Positions 43,845-55,618 of a DNA stretch of 64,000 nt are shown here, in pieces. Below the pieces are notes generated by a model that saw nothing but the letters and a program-made list of their open reading frames with translations, searched no databases and was not told the origin of the DNA. The translations under genes and the position numbers were made by a program. Source of the stretch: Chionoecetes opilio (lineage: Eukaryota > Arthropoda > Malacostraca > Decapoda > Majidae); NCBI GenBank assembly GCA_016584305.1, contig JACEEZ010023409.1, forward strand, positions 175,001 through 239,000, written 5' to 3'. Every line of letters begins with the position of its first letter. The first letter of the stretch is position 1.

Positions 43845-46118
43845 CCAGTGGAGGCCAGTTTTGCGATTCCTGACATTTTCGAGCATCACTCCCATTTCCC
43901 TTCCTATGGTTTATCAGTATAAATGATATACCGTTATGTTCGTAAATGTTTGTTCTATAATATTATCAAATAAAAAACAGTAAAATACACTAAAGAATGC
44001 CATTATGAGAGAGTGAAGAAATATGCATGAACTTAATATTAACTTATAAGTTGTGGTGCTTGCCACTGCCACTTGCCAACTGAGCAGCAGTTGTGGTGCT
44101 TGTGTTGGCCAACTTAGTCTGGTGCTTGATGTTCGCCCCATCGAGGATCATGTTCACCAGAGCAAGGAGGGATGGTGTCACAGAATCTTTCTGGCAGTCA
44201 GCGTGGAACGCACCGTCAAAGGTGAACCTGGTCTGAAACATTTCTCTACGTACTACCTGTGCTGCTCTTACTAGGTGCATGGCATCACTGTCATGATCAC
44301 AGGCCTTCTTCAGGGCGGGACCTATATCTTTCTCAAACAAGAGAAGTGTGTCTCGGCCCTGAGAATGGGCTCTCAGATCAGGAAGCACAGAAAGAAGTCT
44401 GTCCTTCAGTCTGGTTGTGTGTATTCTGTTGGTTACCGTGGCACCCAGCTGCTCCAGTCTCGTCTTGTAGAGGTTAGCCACGTCTGAGAGTTTAAATACA
44501 GGGGCATTGTCCTCATCTGCATGCATGTCCTCCATGAATACCACCAGCTCAGCAAAGGCTATGACATGCAGACGATCCGCATCCTCGTCCTTGAGTGCGG
44601 CTGGTCTTATTTTGTTGTATAATGCACGGAGACAGTTGCGATGGTATTTTGCCTCGATGGCAATCATGTCTCCTGCAGACAGCTTGGCCAGCAGTTCAGT
44701 GTCCCCCAATTCAGTGGCACATCTCCGAAAGTTCTTGTCAATTTCCTTTGTAGCTGCTTCGTGCAAGTCTGCAGTGCCAGCTGGCTTATTGCAGAAGAAA
44801 CAGATAGGCTCGGTTGACTGTGGAAGCCTGTGGGCAGCTGCTGATCGTGTGTGCACGGTTGGAGTACCGGTACGTACTAGATTGCTGTCCTGAAGCTGAT
44901 TCTGCTCTGCTCTGCTGGTCAAACATTTTTTTTTTAAACTTTAAACAACATTTCTTGTGCCACTGAGCACTGTGTGTCCTCAAGGTAGCTTCTACGCCAT
45001 CGCCATCATCCAGTCTGTTCACGTTGAGTTCCATTGGCATGTGCCGAAGTCCCTTGAACTGGAGGTCTTCTGTCAATGATGCATAGCCACTACCACTCGG
45101 TTTCATAGTTGATCTTAGTGGGCACTGCAAAGGTTCAAAGGTTCTGCTTGGCAAAGAATACAAAGCTCCCAGTTAGTTCTTGGGGGTGGTCTTGATTGCT
45201 TGGACGTAGAGGGCTGGGCTGGGTCTATGAGGATATGACGCTTTGCCATAGTGACGATCAGGTCTGGGATGCTTGTATCTTGGCTTCGACCATCAGGCAG
45301 GGAATCCTGCAACACACAAGTACAACAATTGTGTTAGTACCAGCCACCACAGTTTACATTCATTGGCATCAATATTTGATATGTTGAGGTAATTGACCTC
45401 TCACTGTCCTCAGAGGTCAAAGCTAGACACCTGTAAATAATTACCAACGCTGTGTGGAATATGTAGACACTTTTATTGGAACACAAATGCATGGTTTGTA
45501 CATCATAAACATGTTTACCATTAACCAATGACGCCAAACAACAATATTTTGATACTTTGAGGTCATTGACCTCTCACGGTCCTCAGAGGTCAAATCTGCC
45601 TTACCTCCCGATCTGAAAATGAAGCTTATGGCATGTACTAACACTGGTAGAAATTTCATGCTTAAGTCATAATTTGCACAATTCTTATGATATAAGAGAT
45701 TATCAGCTATACGTACTATTAAACTCTTCGCCATTTAATACTTTGCGAGAAAACATTTTACATGAAACATATCAATAGAAGCGGAATTCTATTAGCTTTC
45801 CATTGATATATTTTGTTTTCTGATAAATGAATTAATACTATGCATAAATAGCATTAACTAAATAAATAGCCTGATCAATCGGGAAACTTCCGCAAAATAT
45901 TAAATGGCGAAGAGTTTAAGTGAATATTGAGTTCATGCACATTTCTTCAATCTCATAATGACATTTCTTTAAGTGTATTTTACTGTTTTTTATTTGATAA
46001 TATTAAAGAACAAACATTTACGAAGATAACGGTATATCATTTATACTGATAAACTATAGGAAGGGAGATGGGAATGATGTTCGAAAATGTCAGGAATCGC
46101 AAAACTGGCCTCCACTGG
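43845..46118 (-). mobile_element. Academ-like family B element, copy 1 (deletion derivative)
   Basis: CCAGTGGAGGCCAGTTTTGCG at the left is mirrored on the right, ending CCTCCACTGG at 46118. The inverted match extends inward through CCCTTCCTAT, GTTTATCAG and TTTGTTCTATAATATTA. It encloses the N-terminal part of the Academ-like protein on the minus strand; the C-terminal two-thirds is missing. A near-identical second copy follows in tandem. Confidence 0.7.
44044..45249 (-). pseudogene. Academ-like protein N-terminal half, copy 1
   Basis: Reading from ATG 45249, MAKRHILIDPAQPSTSKQ is followed by WELCILCQ, a zinc-type Cys pair. A frameshift near 45150 leads to RSTMKPSGSGYASLTEDLQF and HSAQWHKKCCLKF. 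A second slip occurs at an A-run near 44930. The last frame (44922-44044) has PICFFCNKPAG, KFRRC-like and KYHRNCLRALYNKIRP zinc-type Cys/His pairs, then AELVVFMEDMHAD, RLKDRLLSVLPDLRAH and LLALVNMILDGANIKHQT. The order matches family A's N-terminus. The frame stops shortly after, where relatives continue into the transposase and nuclease domains. It is a broken, internally deleted gene. Confidence 0.68.
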
Positions 46119-46438
46119 TCATGGGCAGTTTGGCGTGGGGCACGAATAGCAAGTCCAGTATAGAGTAGTCTTTGACTCAACCATAGATGACAGTAGAACT
46201 GGATGTGACACTCCACAACTATGAGCTCTGGACGCTGCAGTATTGGCCCCATGGCCAGTCTGCTGGCCCATTCACTTGCTGCATATGACTATCATATAGA
46301 CTGGTTTATCAGTATATAGGATATACTGTTATCTTCGTAAATGTTTGTTCTATAATATTATCAAATAAAAAACAGTAAAATACACTAAAGAATGCCATTA
46401 TGAGAGAGTGAAGAAATATGCATGAACTTAATATTAAC

Positions 46439-47644
46439 TTATAAGTTGTGGTGCTTGCCACTGCCACTTGCCAACTGAGCAGCAGTTATGGTGCTTGTGT
46501 TGGCCAACTTAGTCTGGTGCTTGATGTTCGCCCCATCGAGGATCATGTTCACCAGAGCAAGGAGGGATGGTGTCACAGAATCTTTCTGGCAGTCAGCGTG
46601 GAACGCACCGTCAAAGGTGAACCTGGTCTGAAACATTTCTCTACGTACTACCTGTGCTGCTCTTACTAGGTGCATGGCATCACTGTCATGATCACAGGCC
46701 TTCTTCAGGGCAGGACCTATATCTTTCTCAAACAAGAGAAGTGTGTCTCGGCCCTGAGAATGGGCTCTCAGATCAGGAAGCACAGAAAGAAGTCTGTCCT
46801 TCAGTCTGGTTGTGTGTATTCTGTTGGTTACCGTGGCACCCAGCTGCTCCAGTCTCGTCTTGTAGAGGTTAGCCACGTCTGAGAGTTTAAATACAGGGGC
46901 ATTGTCCTCCTCTGCATGCATGTCCTCCATGAATACCACCAGCTCAGCAAAGGCTATGACATGCAGACGATCCGCATCCTCGTCCTTGAGTGCGGCTGGT
47001 CTTATTTTGTTGTATAATGCACGGAGACAGTTGCGATGGTATTTTGCCTCGATGGCAATCATGTCTCCTGCAGACAGCTTGGCCAGCAGTTCAGTGTCCC
47101 CCAATTCAGTGGCACATCTCCGAAAGTTCTTGTCAATTTCCTTTGTAGCTGCTTCGTGCAAGTCTGCAGTGCCAGCTGGCTTATTGCAGAAGAAACAGAT
47201 AGGCTCGGTTGACTGTGGAAGCCTGTGGGCAGCTGCTGATCGTGTGTGCACGGTTGGAGTACCGGTACGTACTAGATTGCTGTCCTGAAGCTGATTCTGC
47301 TCTGCTCTGCTGGTCAAACATTTTTTTTTTAAACTTTAAACAACATTCCTTGTGCCACTGAGCACTGTGTGTCCTCAAGGTAGCTTCTACGCCATCGCCA
47401 TCATCCAGTCTGTTCACGTTGAGTTCCATTGGCATGTGCCGAAGTCCCTTGAACTGGAGGTCTTCTGTCAATGATGCATAGCCACTACCACTCGGTTTCA
47501 TAGTTGATCTTAGTGGGCACTGCAAAGGTTCAAAGGTTCTGCTTGGCAAAGAATACAAAGCTCCCAGTTAGTTCTTGGGGGTGGTCTTGATTGCTTGGAC
47601 GTAGAGGGCTGGGCTGGGTCTATGAGGATATGACGCTTTGCCAT
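46439..47644 (-). pseudogene. Academ-like protein N-terminal half, copy 2
   Basis: Same structure and same two frameshifts as the copy at 44044-45249, so the lesions predate the duplication. Amino-acid changes seen are D to E in the HADEDN region and T to I near the C-terminus. It lies in the second unit of the 2,395-bp tandem duplication. Confidence 0.68.
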
Positions 47645-48696
47645 AGTGACGATCAGGTCTGGGATGCTTGTATCTTGGCTTCGACCATCAGGCAGGGAAT
47701 CCTGCAACACACAAGTACAACAATTGTGTTAGTACCAGCCACCACAGTTTACATTCATTGGCATCAATATTTGATATGTTGAGGTAATTGACCTCTCACT
47801 GTCCTCAGAGGTCAAAGCTAGACACCTGTAAATAATTACCAACGCTGTGTGGAATATGTAGACACTTTTATTGGAACACAAATGCATGGTTTGTACATCA
47901 TAAACATGTTTACCATTAACCAATGACGCCAAACAACAATATTTTGATACTTTGAGGTCATTGACCTCTCACGGTCCTCAGAGGTCAAATCTGCCTTACC
48001 TCCCGATCTGAAAATGAAGCTTATGGCATGTACTAACACTGGTAGAAATTTCATGCTTAAGTCATAATTTGCACAATTCTTATGATATAAGAGATTATCA
48101 GCTATACGTACTATTAAACTCTTCGCCATTTAATACTTTGCGAGAAAACATTTTACATGAAACATATCAATAGAAGCGGAATTCTATTAGTTTTCCATTG
48201 ATATATTTTGTTTTCTGATAAATGAATTAATACTATGCATAAATAGCATTAACTAAATAAATAGCCTGATCAATCGGGAAACTTCCGCAAAATATTAAAT
48301 GGCGAAGAGTTTAAGTGAATATTGAGTTCATGCACATTTCTTCAATCTCATAATGACATTTCTTTAAGTGTATTTTACTGTTTTTTATTTGATAATATTA
48401 AAGAACAAACATTTACGAAGATAACGGTATATCATTTATACTGATAAACTATAGGAAGGGAGATGGGAATGATGTTCGAAAATGTCAGGAATCGCAAAAC
48501 TGGCCTCCACTGGTCATGGGCAGTTTGGCGTGGGGCACGAATAGCAAGTCCAGTATAGAGTAGTCTTTGACTCAACCATAGATGACAGTAGAACTGGATG
48601 TGACACTCCACAACTATGAGCTCTGGACGCTGCAGTATTGGCCCCATGGCCAGTCTGCTGGCCCATTCACTTGCTGCATATGACTATCATATAGAC

Positions 48697-49205
48697 TGGT
48701 TTATCAGTATATAGGATATACTGTTATCTTCGTAAATGTTTGTTCTATAATATTATCAAATAAAAAACAGTAAAACACGCTAAAGAAATGCCATTACGAG
48801 ACTGAAGAAATATGCATTAACTTAATATTTACTTCAACTCTTCGCCATTTAAAACTTTGTGTGTCAACTTTTATCATGAAGGGTATCAATAGAAGCGCAA
48901 TTTTATTAGCTTTCCATTGATGTAGTTCGTTTTCTGATAAATGAATTAGAACCATGCATAAATTAGCATTAGCTAAATGAATAAAATCATCAATCGGGTC
49001 ATTTTCCAGATTGATGAAGTTATTTATTTACTTATATATTTCGTTTTCTGCTAAATGAATTAGCACCATCTATAAATTAGCGTTAACTAAATAAATAACC
49101 TATCAATCGGGGAAAATTACCTGATTGATGATTTTATTCATTTAATAATATTATAGAACAAACATTTACGAAGATAACAGTATATCATATATACTGATAA
49201 ACCAG
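48697..49205. mobile_element. Foldback MITE (family B)
   Basis: The left arm (GACTGGTTTATCAGTATATAGG...) and the right arm ending CTGATAAACCAGTCTATATG are inverted. The internal ATCAATCGGGTCATTTTCC/TTGATGATTTTATT stem matches 15003-15738. The outer flanks (48553-48700 and 49203-49320) are also inverted copies of each other, so the MITE sits in a larger palindrome. Confidence 0.78.
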
Positions 49206-49454
49206 TCTATATGATAGTCATATGCAGCAAGTGAATGGGCCAGCAGACTGGCCATGGTGCCAGTACTGCAGTGTGCACCGCGCGTGGCGGCGGAGTGTCA
49301 CATCCAGTTCTACTGTTATCTATGACTCAACCCTTGGCTATCACGCATTCGGCTATCGCACTTTACGGCTATCACGCATACCTAAATGTACCTTAACCTT
49401 TAGCTATAGCGCATCACGCTGTCGCGTTTCACGGCTATCACGCATCTTCTTCTT

Positions 49455-49770
49455 CTTCTTCTTTTTTCTTCTTTTTTGCCTATAGCGTCTGTAGGCAGTA
49501 ACCTCCAGGGGCTGCAATGGTAGGCCCTGGAGGCTTACATGAGGACTGTGATCGTTGGCTCTCGCCTCTAATGGCGCGGGCATGATTTTTAAAGTGGCGC
49601 CTGTGTTTAGAGGCTCATGCCGCCCCCCTGTGTCCTTCTATGCACTCGCCGTCTAATATAAAATTAATTAATGACCAGCATGTGGGCGTTCTTCGGCCAC
49701 TTGACGATTGCCGAAAGATTGTGGCAACTGGCGGAATTCGAACTTGGTACACCGTGCTTGCCACTTCCAG
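49455..49770 (-). mobile_element. SINE family 2, reverse copy
   Basis: The minus-strand tail is at the TTCTTCTTTTTT side. The body includes GCAGTAACCTCCAGGGG and GGAGGCTTACATGAGG in reverse. The head near 49735-49770 is diverged (GAATTCGAAC as degraded box B). Confidence 0.7.
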
Positions 49771-50044
49771 ACACTAACCATGTCTTTCACGGGAGGCCAC
49801 CGCCTCCCGTGAAATGTATCAAGGAATCCAAGATTGAAGGCCAAGACATCCTGATTAATTCTAATATTTGACTGCTAAGCACTAAAATTGTATATACAAA
49901 ACCTTTTATAGTGTTAAAAGTACTGTTGAGGCCTTAAATGTGCCGGGGAGCACAATTACCTCTTCACAAACATACGTTGTTCTGTTGTGGCCGCTAATTA
50001 AGATGGCGGCCCACGTAGGACATTTCTCGTCAGCTGTGCATATA

Positions 50045-50747
50045 CAATCAAACCTCGATATAACGGACTAAAGGGGGGGAGGAGTGGTCCGTTAAAGCCG
50101 ATTGTCCGTTATAGCGAGGGTATTTTCCCAAGGGTGGAAAAATATATGAAAAAAACGGTTAAAATTGTGAAATAAATGAGAAATAATAACAAATACAACC
50201 AGACTGTGTAGCTATGCTGGGAGGTAAACAGTGACTGGCACTACATGCTGAATTTGGTCCACTCCTACACGTGAAATAAATGAGAAATAATCACAAACAC
50301 AACCAGACCGTGTAGCTAGTCAAGCTGAAGCTCTAGTGAAAGGTAAACAAACAACAAGCTAGGCACAGCCCGTGGCTGTCAAAGGTATTGCATATTATCA
50401 TGACTAATGCTCATTATTATATATATTATATGGTTGTGAAGTGCAGTTCTATACACTTGTCACTATTTAGGTCAGTGTAGCACTGCGTGTCACCTTAGAT
50501 AAGGGTGATTTAGGATGTTGAGGTGACAGGGCGAGTGTAGCAGCGGCCACGCCATAACACTAATAATCACTATTTTAAACAATACACACCTTCTACTACT
50601 AAATCACTAGCAACACAGGCTCCTTCCTTATATGTCTTAATATGTGATACATTAAAACTCCTTAAAACCCAAGCATTCCAAGGTAAAATGAGAAAATAAT
50701 ACAATTATGTTGAGTTGACAATTCGAGCGGCGATGAGCGGTCTAATA

Positions 50748-50778
<31 letters not shown>

Positions 50779-50850
50779 ATTGTCACACAAATGGAGTCCG
50801 TTACATCCGAAGTCCGTTACATCGAGGTCCGTTATATCGAGGTTTGACTG
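50045..50850. mobile_element. pogo/Tigger-like MITE (806 bp)
   Basis: CAATCAAACCTCGATATAAC (continuing GGAC) is mirrored at the right, ending GATATCGAGG-type sequence and GTTTGACTG at 50850. It is flanked by TA on both sides. The interior (50400-50710) is homologous, inverted, to 60843-61140, so it may have captured genomic sequence. Confidence 0.82.
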
Positions 50851-51553
50851 TATAAACAAAGACGAAATGTGTATACAGTTGATTATGGTATGCTATTTAT
50901 TCAGGAAGACAAAGGTAACTTAGGTAAGGCAGATGACAAGTTATTGATAACGTGTCGTCATAAGGGGTGGACGCCCGCCCCCGACTGTAGGTGGCGCCAG
51001 GAGTCATTCCACCTCCTCGATAACAAACCTGGAGACATGTCGGGAATGCGGGGTTTTGGGTGGCGAAAGTCGAAACTAGTTTTATGCAGGGAGCAGATTA
51101 TGTGGATGGCATAAAATGTATCCGGTAAACACTATGGGATGACATAAGGGCAAAAATACATAAAGATATATAATTGATAAAGTCGGGTAACCCTACCTAT
51201 TCCCGGAAAAATCTTAACCTAACCTAATGAGGCATTTCCGATGATTTTTAATGTAACCATCATTCTTACCACCTCAAAATGCATAGGAAGAGAGCACTAC
51301 TAGCCTCATACTATGGTTAAAAGTATCAAAATACCGAAAAAAGTGGTAAAATATGTGGTCATCTTGGGGATCCTGGCACCAATTATAATTATTCCCATTA
51401 GTTCTATTGTTCTGCTATCACGATTTTGGCTATAGCGCGCCGATGGAGGCACCAATAAGACACGATAGCCGAGGGTTGAGTGTATATAAAAAGGCACTGA
51501 AAGATCTTAATGGAGACAGTGGAGAGTAAATTTTGATGGGTGATTTTGTTTAC

Positions 51554-51730
51554 AAGTAAGTGATGTTACCTTCAAGCTAGTCATCCTGGTCAACACTACT
51601 ACTGGGTTGGTGGAGCTTTGGATCAGGGAAATAACCAACAACTGTGACATCAACCCTGAAGATGTACACAAACAAAGGTTTTTACCAAGCACACATTTAT
51701 TGAAAATCACACCTGCACTGCCAACCCAAC
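51554..51730 (-). repeat. Zinc-finger gene 3' region, copy 1 of a direct repeat
   Basis: GTTACCTTCAAGCTAG...CCAAGCACACATTTATTGAAAATCACACC matches 53480-53651. On the minus strand CAATAAA forms a polyadenylation signal, so this is likely the 3' UTR end of the gene at 51878-52652. Confidence 0.65.
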
Positions 51731-51877
51731 AACTGCTGTAGCCATTACTCCCTCACAGAACACAAGGGCACGGCTGCCACCACACCTGTAACACACTGTC
51801 CACCACCACCCATTGCCACACAGGACACACTCCCACAGGCACGGGTACAGCCACACTTGTCCACACAACACACCACC

Positions 51878-52652
51878 TCAAAAGTGTATCTTCATGTGCT
51901 GGGCAATATCACTCTTTGTCTTGAAACACTTGCTACAAATATCACACTTGAACTCTCGCAAGCCAGTGTGTCTAAAGGTGTGTTTGTTGAGATTAGCAGT
52001 GGTATCAAACCTTTTCCCACACTCTAGACATTCATGATTTCTAACACCACTGTGTGTCAGAGTGTGTTCGGTGAGGTTACCCTTAGTAGTAAATCTTTTC
52101 CCACACTCAAGACATTCATAATTTTTAACACCACTGTGTATCAGGGTGTGTGTGGTGAGGTGACTCTTTTGAGTAAATATTTTCCCACACTCTAAACATT
52201 CATAATTCTTAACACCAATGTGTGTCAGGGTGTGTGTGGTTAGGTGACTCTTTTGAGTAAATCTTTTCCCACACTCTAAACATTCATAATTCTTAACACC
52301 ACTGTGTGTCAGGGTGTGTCTGGTGAGGTTATCCTTCGTAGCAAATTTTTTCACACACTCTAGACATTCAAATATTTGAACACCACTGTGTGTCAGGGCG
52401 TGTTTGGTGAGGTTACTCTTTGTAGTAAATCTTTTCCCACACTCTATAACATTCATAATTCTTAACACCACTGTGTGTCAAGGAATGTCTCTCAAGCTTA
52501 CACTTGTATTTGAATGTTTTATCACACTGCTGGCACTTCAGCTCACTGTCTGCCTTGTGGCCTGAGCTGCCTGCCTCCAGGTGATTCTTGCCAACACACC
52601 TGTGCCTCCCCACCCCTGAGGCAGACTGATCCTGCTGCTCCCGGCCACTCAT
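51878..52652 (-). pseudogene. C2H2 zinc-finger protein, eight fingers, one frameshift
   Basis: ATG at 52652 begins MSGREQQDQSASGVGRH and leads into finger 1 (CQQCDKTFKYKCKLERHSLTH). Seven further fingers follow to 51878. Most follow the form YECLECGKRFTxKxxLTxHTLTH with an unusual THSGVKN linker in place of TGEKP. The last is FKCDICSKCFKTKSDIAQH. Such tandem fingers bind DNA in the nucleus. One extra base in finger 2 (near 52444-52448) breaks the frame. Because fingers 2-8 are otherwise clean, this may be a sequencing error, a recent pseudogene, or an exon boundary artefact. No KRAB, SCAN or BTB domain is visible. Confidence 0.75.
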
Positions 52653-52759
52653 GCTGCTGCCCGGCCCACAGCCTCCACCGCAGCAATACTCTCGCTAGCA
52701 CACGCGACGGCCGGTCCTGCGGGAACCCTCTGGGATGCCAGAGTTAGCCAGGTTAGTGC

Positions 52760-53470
52760 CAGGCGGAGCAGCCGGCTTGGAGTGTGACCTCAGCACCTAC
52801 AACGGTAATAGTGATTGGGTTTTACTTGCAATATGGCTGTATGTGTTTTGTGTGTTTTGCACGCAAGCTTCAGTGCAAGGAATTCATATAGTTCTAGAAA
52901 TCACAATTTTTGCCCTGTAAGGCATCGTAATACAAATTTAAGTGTACCGTAGCATCGTTATAAAGGACCCCATTGTACTTGCATGTTTGATACCCTGACA
53001 CCTCCAAAAGCTAGGCATCACTAGGTTGGGCCGAAACCTAACTCTGGTGAATGTTTCATGCAAATACGTCCATAAGTATTTTGCGTTATCATGACACACA
53101 CACACAACAGATCCAACGGATCACACAATCTCCTTGACAGAGGTAATGCTGAAGAGCACCAAGCAATCTACTTTCCTCACTACTGCTAAGCAGGTGCGTG
53201 TGTGACGTCCTAGCTTTTAGCAGACTGCCGCCGAGGAAAGAATGACAGGTTCAGTGGACTCCTTGCTAAAGTTTACTCGAGAGGGACTGTCTGTTCACCC
53301 ATCCTCTACACTTATAAATAGGACCCGACTGGCTGCTTGGTTTGTACCTTTTACATCCTTAACCTTATGCCATGCCTGACTCTTCTTTCTCACACTGGTA
53401 AGGTCATTTGCCCTGTCAGGTAAGGCCTTAAGCTTGTTCTATTAGGACAGCTTAAGTCTCCCTTTGCTTG
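52760..53470. other. No recognised gene
   Basis: Unremarkable sequence upstream of the zinc-finger start. It could contain its promoter; no clear TATA/Inr was found. Confidence 0.4.
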
Positions 53471-53479
53471 TAAGTGGTG

Positions 53480-53651
53480 TTACCTTCAAGCTAGAGTCAT
53501 CCTGGGCAACACTAGTACTGGGTTGGTGGAGCTTTGGATCAGGGAAATAACCAAACAACTGTGACATCAACTCTGAAGATGTACACAAACAAAGGTTTTT
53601 ACCAAGCACACACATTTATTGAAAGTCACACCTGCACTGCCAACCCAACAA
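53480..53651 (-). repeat. Zinc-finger gene 3' region, copy 2
   Basis: About 170 bp duplicate of 51554-51730. It ends in CAACCCAACAA, after which RTE copy 3 follows. It suggests a second, now truncated, zinc-finger gene copy to the right. Confidence 0.65.
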
Positions 53652-53705
53652 TTTCTTTTGTTTTATGTGTACTGTCAAAATAGCTAATCAAACACAGTTG
53701 ATGGA

Positions 53706-54001
53706 TCAATCAATCAATCAATCATCATGGGGGCATACGCCGGGGGGCGCGTCGCTTCGCCCACCCTACGACGCCACTCTCGGGGGTCACCTCGCGCGAG
53801 TCCCCATGCAGGCTCCCTTCCCATACCAAGCAGCTCTCGACAGGAAGCATCAACTTGCCCCAGCCACGAGCCTTGTGGGCGCCCCCTTGGCCTCCTCCAC
53901 ACCGGATTGTCTCTTACAGATACAACCCGGAGGGAAGGATCGGTTTCAGGGTAGCGTGCCACATGCCCATATAGCCCAAGTTGGCGCGGACGGACTATGC
54001 A
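53706..54001 (-). mobile_element. RTE-type retrotransposon copy 3 (3' end only)
   Basis: Minus strand: 285 bp of the C-terminal coding region (ARYPETDPSLRVVSVRDNP to PPAYAPM) ending in the TGATTGATTGAT tail at 53706-53725. It is 5'-truncated near 54001. Confidence 0.88.
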
Positions 54002-54816
54002 GGTACCGTATTTTACGGCTTATAAGCAACCCAGATTTTGGAAAGAAATTTCTAAGAAAAAAACCCCCCGATTTTCTACCTGGTAGGCGGTAGAAAAATC
54101 TGCAGATTTTCTCGGTAGCCGGTGGTCTGAAGTGTCTTTCTGCTGCTCTGTTCCCATGTTCTTTGGCGTATCGTACAACTTTTAGCCTGTATGCGATAGT
54201 TTAAGTAAATAGTTTTGATGAATTCGCCATGGGTGATAATTTCCAGGACATAATAGTGGGAATGGATCAGTGTGGGAATTAATTAGCAACTCAATTGTGG
54301 GAACTTCTAACTAGTTGGCAGCCTGACACCCCCACGCTGTGACACACAACCTGACACCCCCACGCTGTGACACACACATCACTGAGCACTGCTCACACTC
54401 ACACACACACAGTGGTGCCGTAATCAATAATTATTTTTTCATTTTCCTCTAACTAGTATTTTTTTTTCTTGGCTGGTAAACTTTTTAAAGTACTCACCAG
54501 TGGCTGGTAAGATGAATTGTACACGTTCAGGCCTGTATAGTACATGCTGTAAATGTGTCAATTTCATCCCCACCCAAAAACACCACACTCCCATATGTGC
54601 CCCAGGTTTGTTGGTGTAGATAGAGGGGAGGGGGCATCTCTCCCCTACTTTATAATTACATTTTAGAGGTATCTGAAGGGGTTTGTTTATGGAACTGTCG
54701 CCGAAACACCCGAGAACTATCGCCGATGTGGAAATTTTTGGCGACACTATTGGCAACGTTGCATGCATATTTGTGCAGACCGTTTTAACAATGGGAAAGC
54801 CATTGAAAAATACCTA
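54002..54816. other. No recognised gene; possible DNA-transposon end
   Basis: ACCGTATTTTACGGCTTATAAG at 54004, and a similar ACCGTATATTACAGCTTATAAG at 55030, resemble MITE termini, but no inverted partner was confirmed. Confidence 0.35.
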
Positions 54817-54926
54817 CACTACCCTCCCGAGTTTCGCGCTTGCTTTCTTCCGGAGGCATAGCGCGAAACTCGCGGATCGCGAAACTCTGGTATTATAAAC
54901 CCTGTAAAAGTGCTTATTTAGTCCGT

Positions 54927-55026
54927 TTTTTTTTTTTTTTTTGTGTGTGTGTGTGCCTACAGCGCCGTTAGGCAGTGACCTCCAGGGGTGGGATGGTAGG
55001 CCCTGGAGGTTAACTTGAGGGCTGTG
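54927..55026 (-). mobile_element. SINE family 2, 3' fragment (reverse)
   Basis: T-run plus GTGTGTGTGTGCCTACAGCGC, then GGTGGGATGGTAGGCCCTGG: the last ~90 bp and tail of the family on the minus strand. Confidence 0.8.
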
Positions 55027-55618
55027 TACCTACCGTATATTACAGCTTATAAGACTCACTTTTTCCCCAAAAAAATATCCTGAAAATGCCCCAAGCCCCT
55101 GTCCACCCAGCAGTAAATGGGTACTGGGTGTTAGCCTAGGGTTTGTGACCCGCTTCCCGGGGTGGTGGCTTCAGCCAACACTACGTAGAGCAGAGGAAGG
55201 AGGAGAGGAGCTTGAGATTGAGCTTGAGTTGGGAGTCACCCAGCAGATGCTGTTTTGGTCTGAGTGAGTGAGCCTGACACATATCTTGTCAGCTGATGGT
55301 TGTGTGACAGTGTTATACGACAATTACACTGTCACAATGCCTTCCTCTCTTCTCTCCTGTATCCTCCAGTACCTCCAGAAACCACAGTACCACACACGTC
55401 ATGGTTAATCACTTATAAAGGAGTATTTTGTGGTAAATAGTAAGGTAAGGTGCTACTTATTTCCAGGTGCTACCTATCTTATGCGACACCGGCTGTTCCT
55501 GTAGAGAAAAACACAAACAAATGGAAAAAAACAAAGCAAAACTACATACAGCTATACTAAGCCTATTATTATACTATACTAAGCAGGAAGGAAGGAAGAT
55601 GTGTCCCGTACATCTCTT

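Larger units (their letters stand above)
43920..48710 (+). repeat. ~2,395-bp direct tandem duplication (two units)
   Basis: Every landmark in 43920-46310 recurs 2,395 bp downstream, with about five to ten base differences seen by eye (for example 44093 G/46488 A). It is either a very recent duplication or an assembly duplicate. Homology ends near 48775. Confidence 0.9.
49323..51482. mobile_element. pogo/Tigger-like element (TA target) with nested insertions
   Basis: ACTCAACCCTTGGCTATCAC at the left is mirrored by CGATAGCCGAGGGTTGAG at the right, with TA on both sides (49321-49322, 51483-51484). CTATCACG-type subterminal repeats flank each end. No transposase frame remains. A SINE (49455-49770) and a smaller MITE (50045-50850) are inserted within. 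Confidence 0.68.

Noticed and set aside
44044..44922. An intact 292-aa host gene
   Set aside because: Although open, it lacks a proper start, is preceded by frameshifted in-family sequence, lies between transposon arms and is duplicated with them. It is a transposon remnant.
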